DNA from: Anaerolineaceae bacterium
GTDB taxonomy: Bacteria; Chloroflexota; Anaerolineae; Aggregatilineales; Phototrophicaceae
Length of the DNA: 64,000 nucleotides
Assembly (NCBI GenBank): GCA_020634135.1
Contig: JACKCG010000005.1
Coordinates: 186,001 to 250,000 of the forward strand
Reading direction: 5' to 3'
A program made the position numbers and the translations under genes. This document shows positions 59,501-64,000 of this stretch, in pieces; the stretch's first letter is position 1, and every line of letters starts with the position of its first letter. Under the pieces are notes generated by a model. It ran no database searches. It was not told the origin of the DNA and saw only the letters and a program-made list of their open reading frames with translations.

Positions 59501-62500
59501 CTTCCACCTCCCATGTCCAGATTGTCCGGCCAAACTCATCCTCTTCCTGGACGTTCGACCAGCGCCGTTCGACTACTTCCACATCAATCGGCTGCCCGGC
59601 AATGCTCTCGCTGTTCCAGTCTACAGAGATGATGTCAATATTCGCTTCCTGCCCGACAGTCGAAACATACTGCTGTGGTCTCAGCCCGATATAGATCAGC
59701 CCCTTATGGACGATCACATCGGTGCGCCCGGCCACAACCTGCTGGCTCTCATCGCTGACTACCGCCTCAATCGTGAACTGCTGGCTCTGTGTATCGTCTT
59801 CCAGGTCTGCCGGGACTTCAATAATCAGGTTGCCCTTTTCATCGGTCATCCCTTCGCCGCTGGCGACTTCAGAGCCATACCCACCGTAATACTCGCCCGG
59901 CCCTTCATCGTAGTTATAGTCCGTGAAGTCATAGTAGCCAGGACCATCATAGCGGAAGAAGTACGGGTTGCTGATAACCGAATAGCTCACATCAGCATTC
60001 GTCACCGCCCCGCCGAAGTAATAGGTGCTGTCTACGGCAACTCTGATCGTATCGCCCTGCACCACCGCATCCTGTTCGGCGGACACATTTACCTGGAACT
60101 CCGGCAAACGGAATTCCGCAACCGAAAAGCCCACCGAACCACGCGGCGAATAATACGATTCAGTGTTGTTGCTAGGCAGTTCGGCTTCAATCCGGTAGTA
60201 GCCCAACCCGGCGTTTGCATCAAGCTCGAATGTGTCGCTGAACGTGCCAAACGGGGTCAGTTCAAGGTCTTTTTCATAGACAATCTCACCCCGATCATCA
60301 TAGATTTTCACAGGGATGGTGCTGAACGACGGCGGTGTATAGGTCACATCATCCCGCTCGCGCACCACACCCCGGAAATACACCGGCTGGTCTGGACGGT
60401 AGATCGGCCTATCGGTATAAAGATAAGCGGCATACTGTTCCGGGTAGAAATTACTGCTCTGACTGAAGTTCCAGGGGGCAATACCATCTGACCAGTTGGC
60501 AAGTCCGATGCCAAAATGAGATTCTGTCTGGAGTACCGCAACCAATGGCTTGTACAGGTCATCAACACGCGGAATGCTGATCCGCGCCAGGCCATCGGCA
60601 TCTGTCGTTCCTACTTCAAAGAACGACTGAGTATCGTTGTAGAGTGTTACGGTCTGATTGGCGATCGGCAACCCGGTCTGCATGTCTGTTGCCCATACCA
60701 GCACACTGTCCACTTCGTATTTCAGGGTGAGATTGGCCGTCGCTACCATCAGGAAATGAGATTTCGGACTGCCTTCCCGGATTGTCGGCGGAGACACGCG
60801 AAGCAGGTAAATACCCGGTGCCAGCGCCCCGCTATCCGGCCCACTCGTGACCGTGACCGGCGTAGCCTGCCCAGCCACCAGCACATCCAGGAAATATTCT
60901 TCGCCCAATCCTTCGGCTACCCAGGCACGCCCTTCGTCTCGAAGCTGAACTTCCCACCACAGCGCATTGTTGGCGCACACGGGCCCACCCACCACTGGCA
61001 GACGGTAATCCCGGTAGAGCAGTGTTGTAATTTCGCCATCGGGCGGGGACTGCCGTGCCCGCACCGGGTCAGGGTCGGTGATAACCACCGCCGTATCGCC
61101 CACATTCAACCGCGAAGACGGCGCACCGGGACAAGTAGCAGCCGGATTAGCATCCCCCGCGCTCAAGTTGAGCAGTTCATAATTGCGGGTATTCAGTGGG
61201 GTGGAAACGTCCAACCGCCAACTGCGCATCAGGTTCGCAGAATCGGGTTCGTAGTAGTAGGCAGGGCTGTAAGAATCAGTCAGAATACGCCCGGTGAACA
61301 CCTGGGTTGGCACGCTGTAAAGCTGGAGATTCAGCTGGTTCAGGTTACGGTGCGTCAAAAACAACTGGGTTGCATCATTGTAGGCGTTGTACAGACCCAC
61401 GTCGCCCGGCACTTGCAGATTAAAATCCGGGTCGTAGGGCGCAGTTGTATAGCGCACGGTCAGAGGCGTATCAATAGTATTCCCATACGGATCCGCCATA
61501 CCCGACGCAATCGTTACGGTATAAGTCGTGCTGGGTTCCACCGGGAAGTTCAGGTTATAGCTGTTGTTGTAACTGCTGTAATAACCTTCCGGGTCGCGCC
61601 AGGGTGCCGGCTCAATGGTGATCTTGTCGAGAATCGTCGTGCGATCCATCGGCGAAGCAAAATTGATCGTGAAACTGCCATAAGGTGAAACACCCACCTG
61701 CCCATCGAATGGATCAGTGCCAATGATGGCCGGATACGGCACGGTAGCAAAAGTCCAGCTCGAAAAACCGGTCAGTTCCGCTGTACCGGAAACAGCACGG
61801 GGCATATTCTGGAAGCCAGCAACATAGACTTCGCTCAGTGCCAACGGTTCTTCCGGCTCGAAGCCAAAAACCGTTCCCGCATCGTTCCAGTTGAACGTGC
61901 CGATTATCGAGCCAGCCTGCTGCCCGATTGGCCGCATATAGAAATTCGCCTCGACGTTAGCGCGATCCATCGGTTGGTTGAAGGTCAGTTGCAGCCGGTC
62001 ATCCAGTTCAACATCGCTGGCGCGGTCTTGCGGGTAAACATCCACCACCGCCGGGTCAACCGTTGTAAACGACCATTTCAACGGTTCAGCCAGTATCGAA
62101 CCGTCCACCGCCTCCAGTGCGGTATCCACACTGACGGTATAGGCCGTGCCGCCTGCCAGCGCCGCGTCAGGACGGAAAATGTAGATAGACGTATTCAACC
62201 ACTCGCCTGTACCTTCGACAGCCGGCACAATCATGAGTGGATTCGGCAGCGTGCCCATATCCTCAACTGCCACCAACGGCACAACCGGGCGATTGAAAAT
62301 CACCGTGATGGCCGCATCGGTTTCGATCCCTGCACTGCCATCCGCCGGCAGGAAATCGGATACTGCCAGGTAGCCGAGCGTATTCAGTTTCAAGGTGTAG
62401 GGTTCAATCAGCGCGGCGGCATCCTGGCCGCGCAGCACGGTACTCACGGTGAGCGTGTATTCCGTCGCCCGCTCATAATCAGCAGTGGGCGCAAATGTCA

Positions 62501-62765
62501 CCACTCCGCTGTTCGCATCGCACGTAACATCACCCGGTATCACCGGAGCGAGACTCACAGCATCCCCCGCCGTAGCACAGTCCAACGGGCGGTCAAAGTA
62601 CACCACCACCGGATCATTCAGGCCGAGTTCTTCGCCGGGGAACGGCGCAGAATCGACCACCTGCAACGGCACAACGGGCGGCGTTTCCTGGTAAGCCGCT
62701 ATGCCGGAGAAACTTAAGCCCAATAATAGAATGCTCATCAAAAAGAGCAAAGGGTATCTTCGCAT
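56532..62765 (-). CDS. Alpha-2-macroglobulin-like protein with thioester
   Basis: 2077 residues from ATG 62765, chosen for AGGGGG about 8 nt upstream and for the signal peptide MRRYPLLFLMSILLLGLS that ends near AA-YQ. Four or so Ig-like (Big_5) domains fill about 30-440, followed by macroglobulin domains, with a glycine run near residue 1343 in the bait-like zone. The thioester motif is CIEQ at 1591-1594 (NYPHQCIEQTVSRF), and the alpha-helical thioester domain contains GGWGWFVYDVSNPVTTAYAL. The C-terminal receptor-type domain ends the protein. It would trap proteases at the cell surface. No lipobox Cys is seen, so it is secreted rather than lipid-anchored. Confidence 0.93.
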   Translation of the reverse strand: MRRYPLLFLMSILLLGLSFSGIAAYQETPPVVPLQVVDSAPFPGEELGLNDPVVVYFDRPLDCATAGDAVSLAPVIPGDVTCDANSGVVTFAPTADYERATEYTLTVSTVLRGQDAAALIEPYTLKLNTLGYLAVSDFLPADGSAGIETDAAITVIFNRPVVPLVAVEDMGTLPNPLMIVPAVEGTGEWLNTSIYIFRPDAALAGGTAYTVSVDTALEAVDGSILAEPLKWSFTTVDPAVVDVYPQDRASDVELDDRLQLTFNQPMDRANVEANFYMRPIGQQAGSIIGTFNWNDAGTVFGFEPEEPLALSEVYVAGFQNMPRAVSGTAELTGFSSWTFATVPYPAIIGTDPFDGQVGVSPYGSFTINFASPMDRTTILDKITIEPAPWRDPEGYYSSYNNSYNLNFPVEPSTTYTVTIASGMADPYGNTIDTPLTVRYTTAPYDPDFNLQVPGDVGLYNAYNDATQLFLTHRNLNQLNLQLYSVPTQVFTGRILTDSYSPAYYYEPDSANLMRSWRLDVSTPLNTRNYELLNLSAGDANPAATCPGAPSSRLNVGDTAVVITDPDPVRARQSPPDGEITTLLYRDYRLPVVGGPVCANNALWWEVQLRDEGRAWVAEGLGEEYFLDVLVAGQATPVTVTSGPDSGALAPGIYLLRVSPPTIREGSPKSHFLMVATANLTLKYEVDSVLVWATDMQTGLPIANQTVTLYNDTQSFFEVGTTDADGLARISIPRVDDLYKPLVAVLQTESHFGIGLANWSDGIAPWNFSQSSNFYPEQYAAYLYTDRPIYRPDQPVYFRGVVRERDDVTYTPPSFSTIPVKIYDDRGEIVYEKDLELTPFGTFSDTFELDANAGLGYYRIEAELPSNNTESYYSPRGSVGFSVAEFRLPEFQVNVSAEQDAVVQGDTIRVAVDSTYYFGGAVTNADVSYSVISNPYFFRYDGPGYYDFTDYNYDEGPGEYYGGYGSEVASGEGMTDEKGNLIIEVPADLEDDTQSQQFTIEAVVSDESQQVVAGRTDVIVHKGLIYIGLRPQQYVSTVGQEANIDIISVDWNSESIAGQPIDVEVVERRWSNVQEEDEFGRTIWTWEVEEIPVTSGSVTTDSDGKAVFTFTPPNGGVFKTKITTRDSRGNAVVSSTTMWVSSRDYVSWRQQNSNRIDLIADQDAYEVGDTAEILITSPWQGTVEALVTVERGSVLKAERITLDSNSYVYQLPITEEFAPNVYVSVLLVKGVDENNPVTAFRMGLLQLGVNNEQKEITIEITPDREQTGPRETVTYTVQTTNYAGAPVQAEVGVGLTDLASLAIADANVGPILSFFYGQQGLSVRTATSLTINVDQLTQTVLDTIKGGGGGGGEAGIFDIRGEFVDTAYWNATLTTDASGTATFAVTLPDNLTTWRLDARAVTSGSDGLTLVGQDTFDLISTKPLLIRPVTPRFLVVDDEVVLAAVVNNNTGQDMQTEVFIEGSGFTFNGESHQTFTIPAGGRQRVEWSVTVQDVGAIDLTFFANGGNGAYTDASKPPLGQGDARLLPVYKYEVPETVGTGGLLREGGSRTEAIVLPQRFDVTQGELTIKVDPSLAATTIDGLEYLRNYPHQCIEQTVSRFLPNIMTYRALDSLGVSNPDLEQKLNSGVNFALQRLFAQQKVDGGWGWFVYDVSNPVTTAYALIGLAEARDAGFAVSDEVITRAQSYLRGTFIVPGLNMEAWRLNRQAFTLYALARSGAPDIARAATLYDNRARLSIYAKAYLALTFNYIDAQDTSRSEVLVSDLVNAAVLSATGAHWEEDFNDYWNWNSNTRTTAIVLEALVKLRPQSDLLPNVVRWLMIARQADAWETTQETAWAVMALTDWMVVTGELQPDYQYTTAFNGERLAEGTATPETVRDSVKLVVQVSEMLQDEANLLVVGRTDGPGVLYYTAHLRAFLPVPEVEPLNRGMIVDRRYVIPGTDTPVTEARVGDVIEVRLTVIAPSALHYVVIEDPIPAGTEGVNPNLNTEQQIGTRPGLDVQNPLSRGWGWWYFSNIEFRDEKVVLYSTYLPAGTYEYVYSIRAGLAGTYNVIPPTGQEFYFPEVYGRGAGSLFTVLPAE

Positions 62766-62896
62766 CTCAAAACCCCCTGAGATCATACTCACACATACGG
62801 CTGCAAGATCGCCGCTACTTTGATTATATGCCAATCTCAGGGGGAGAGGAAACACGCCTGGCGGATGTTTGCCCGGCGTTCAACCTACGCTGGATA

Positions 62897-63541
62897 CTAC
62901 AGACCGCGTATGTACGTGATCTGAAAACCAAAGATTTCTTTAACGACCTGCCAGTGCAATGCCGCTATCTCCCGCAGCACGGAGATCATATACTCGGTCA
63001 GCGTGGGGTAGCTCTCCGTGACCGGGCTGGGGTAGGCGGTTACGCCGCTCATCTGGAACAGCCAGTTCGCCCTTAGCAGGTGATAGCCATCACTCACGAT
63101 GACAGCGGTCTGCCAGCCATTCGCCTGCATAATCGTATGGGTCTCAAGGGCATTTTCTTCGGTGCTGCGGCTGGCCTCTTCCAGGATAATTGCGCTTGCG
63201 GGGACGCCTGCTGCCAGCAAAGCGGTCTCACAGGCCGAGGCCTCGCTCACTGTCGCCCGCCCAGGATAACCACCGGAGCAGATAATATGCGCAGCGATCC
63301 CCTGCTGCCACAAGGCGGCGGCGTGGTCAGCGCGTCGAATCATGGAAGGGGTAGGCGTGTTATCGGGATTCAACCCCGCGCCCAGCACAATGATTGCATC
63401 AACAGGCCGGGTGTAGTCCGACAAGCCAAACACGTGAATACTGGCGGCCAGTCCAATTTCGAACAGGAATAACAGCACAAAACACACCAGCAAGACCCGC
63501 CGGAAGCGCCTGGACTGAATAACCGTGATAATCCGTCTCAC
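62897..63541 (-). CDS. SanA/YdcF-like DUF218 protein
   Basis: 214 residues. One N-terminal membrane helix (about 15-36) anchors the domain, followed by VDAIIVLGAGLNPDNTPTPS, RADHAAALWQQG, IICSGGYPGRATVSEA, LEEASRSTEENALET and AVIVSDGYHLLRANWLFQM, which are the conserved ElyC/SanA/YdcF blocks with the Asp and Ser/Glu pattern. Family members act in envelope integrity; the enzymatic activity is not settled. It lies 131 bp upstream of the A2M gene on the same strand. Confidence 0.85.
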   Translation of the reverse strand: MRRIITVIQSRRFRRVLLVCFVLLFLFEIGLAASIHVFGLSDYTRPVDAIIVLGAGLNPDNTPTPSMIRRADHAAALWQQGIAAHIICSGGYPGRATVSEASACETALLAAGVPASAIILEEASRSTEENALETHTIMQANGWQTAVIVSDGYHLLRANWLFQMSGVTAYPSPVTESYPTLTEYMISVLREIAALHWQVVKEIFGFQITYIRGL

Positions 63542-63558
63542 AGTGCGGGACCCATCAT

Positions 63559-64000
63559 TTAGTGGCGCAGCCCGCCATCATTCGGCAGATCAAGATCAAA
63601 GGGCAAATCAGACTCCAGGTCATCCAGCGTCATCTTACCGACCATCCAGCTATCCACCGCCGCTAACCGAATACGCATCACCGGCATAGGGGATGCGCCA
63701 AATGTGATGGATGGCTGCGGAACGATTATCATCGGGTCTTTGAGGTGCAGATGCCGGATCAATGGCAAATCCATTGCTTCCAGTTCCGCTTCATCTTTGC
63801 CGGTAAATTCCTCTAGATCAACATCTTCTTTCAAGGAACGGAAGTCAAACAGTTCTTCAACCGCCTTGATGTCCGCTTCCGAGGGTGACTCCATGCCGCG
63901 CCTGGCCTGCCGGATAAATGTCTCGCTGAGAGTAGAAAGGTACTCTTTCTCGCTCACCAGCGTTCCAGTGACGACTGTTCCATGCATAAACAGCGTGATC
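63559..64000 (-). CDS. Hypothetical protein, 5' end outside the window
   Basis: The frame remains open to the right edge (codons upstream of ATG 63987 read I-T-L-F), so the start probably lies beyond 64000. Visible part: ITLFMHGTVVTGTLVSEKEY, an amphipathic middle with EADIKAVEELFDF, then an acidic stretch and LHLKDPMIIVPQPSITFGAS, MPVMRIRLAAVDSWMVG. The TLFMHGTVVTGTL-EKEYL strand pair resembles the gas-vesicle accessory protein GvpU, but no other gvp gene is visible. It may instead be an uncharacterised protein. Confidence 0.5.
   Translation of the reverse strand, partial: ITLFMHGTVVTGTLVSEKEYLSTLSETFIRQARRGMESPSEADIKAVEELFDFRSLKEDVDLEEFTGKDEAELEAMDLPLIRHLHLKDPMIIVPQPSITFGASPMPVMRIRLAAVDSWMVGKMTLDDLESDLPFDLDLPNDGGLRH

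Noticed and set aside
60516..61688. 390-codon plus-strand frame
   Set aside because: Fully antisense to the alpha-2-macroglobulin gene; long shadow frames are expected over a 6-kb GC-rich gene.
1..64000. Mobile element, prophage or genomic island
   Set aside because: No transposase, integrase, phage gene or terminal repeats flanking a segment were found. The single tRNA gene has no adjoining integrase or visible duplicated 3' end.

Overview
Organism: the window looks like a chromosomal segment of a Chloroflexota bacterium, probably Anaerolineae-like. Base composition is moderately GC-rich. Supporting signs are an ATP synthase b subunit fused to a delta C-terminal domain, a complex I operon with two NuoM genes, FemAB-type proteins, a large secreted alpha-2-macroglobulin and a multiheme cytochrome/YeeE-YedE cluster. 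I placed it by gene content only. I see no phage genes, transposase, integrase, CRISPR array or rRNA. One tRNA gene (Lys, UUU) is present. Layout: 1-5.4 kb has a cut-off dienelactone-hydrolase-like gene that lacks its nucleophile, the proline catabolic dehydrogenase PruA, two tandem DUF4258-like paralogues and an operon of a small protein plus two methyltransferases. 5.6-12.3 kb is a sulfur/electron-transfer module: a palindromic TGTGA-N6-TCACA site, an ArsR regulator, an octaheme tetrathionate-reductase-type cytochrome, a seven-heme cytochrome fused to a cytochrome b membrane domain, and two YeeE/YedE transporter proteins, the second fused to a rhodanese domain without catalytic Cys. 12.4-13.8 kb is infC-rpmI-rplT, where infC probably starts at a rare AUC codon. 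13.8-25 kb is mixed: DUF2867, methyltransferase, secreted esterase, proB, a VOC/GNAT/hydrolase operon, AlkA, DUF5946, GNAT, PadR-ModA, and a GalU/glucuronokinase pair that could supply UDP-glucuronate. 25-31 kb holds tRNA-Lys, an LCP envelope ligase, HolB, an epoxide-hydrolase-like protein and two FemAB proteins. 31.4-44.3 kb is an energy-conservation block: nuoA-H-J-K-L-M-M-N followed by atpI/Z-atpB-atpE-atpF. It holds only the membrane arm of complex I and the Fo sector of ATP synthase; the peripheral arm and F1 catalytic genes are not in the window. NuoL has a lateral-helix insertion that resembles an internal duplication, fitting an enlarged complex I with two NuoM subunits. 44.4-55.8 kb: a MurE-like ligase, a zinc-ribbon/TPR protein, hypotheticals, a nucleotidyltransferase, a membrane protein, proA, a receiver-only response regulator, a membrane-anchored HdrD-like iron-sulfur protein, and an HNH nuclease with an EF-hand partner. 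55.8-56.5 kb is noncoding and rich in palindromic and tandem repeats. 56.5-64 kb: a 2077-residue alpha-2-macroglobulin, a SanA/YdcF-like protein and a gene cut by the right edge. How it fits together: NADH oxidation through complex I would build the proton gradient used by the ATP synthase, whose c subunit looks proton-type. The cytochrome/YeeE module and the HdrD-like protein would give further quinone-linked electron exits or entries. Proline synthesis (proB, proA) and degradation (pruA) genes lie at three separate loci.
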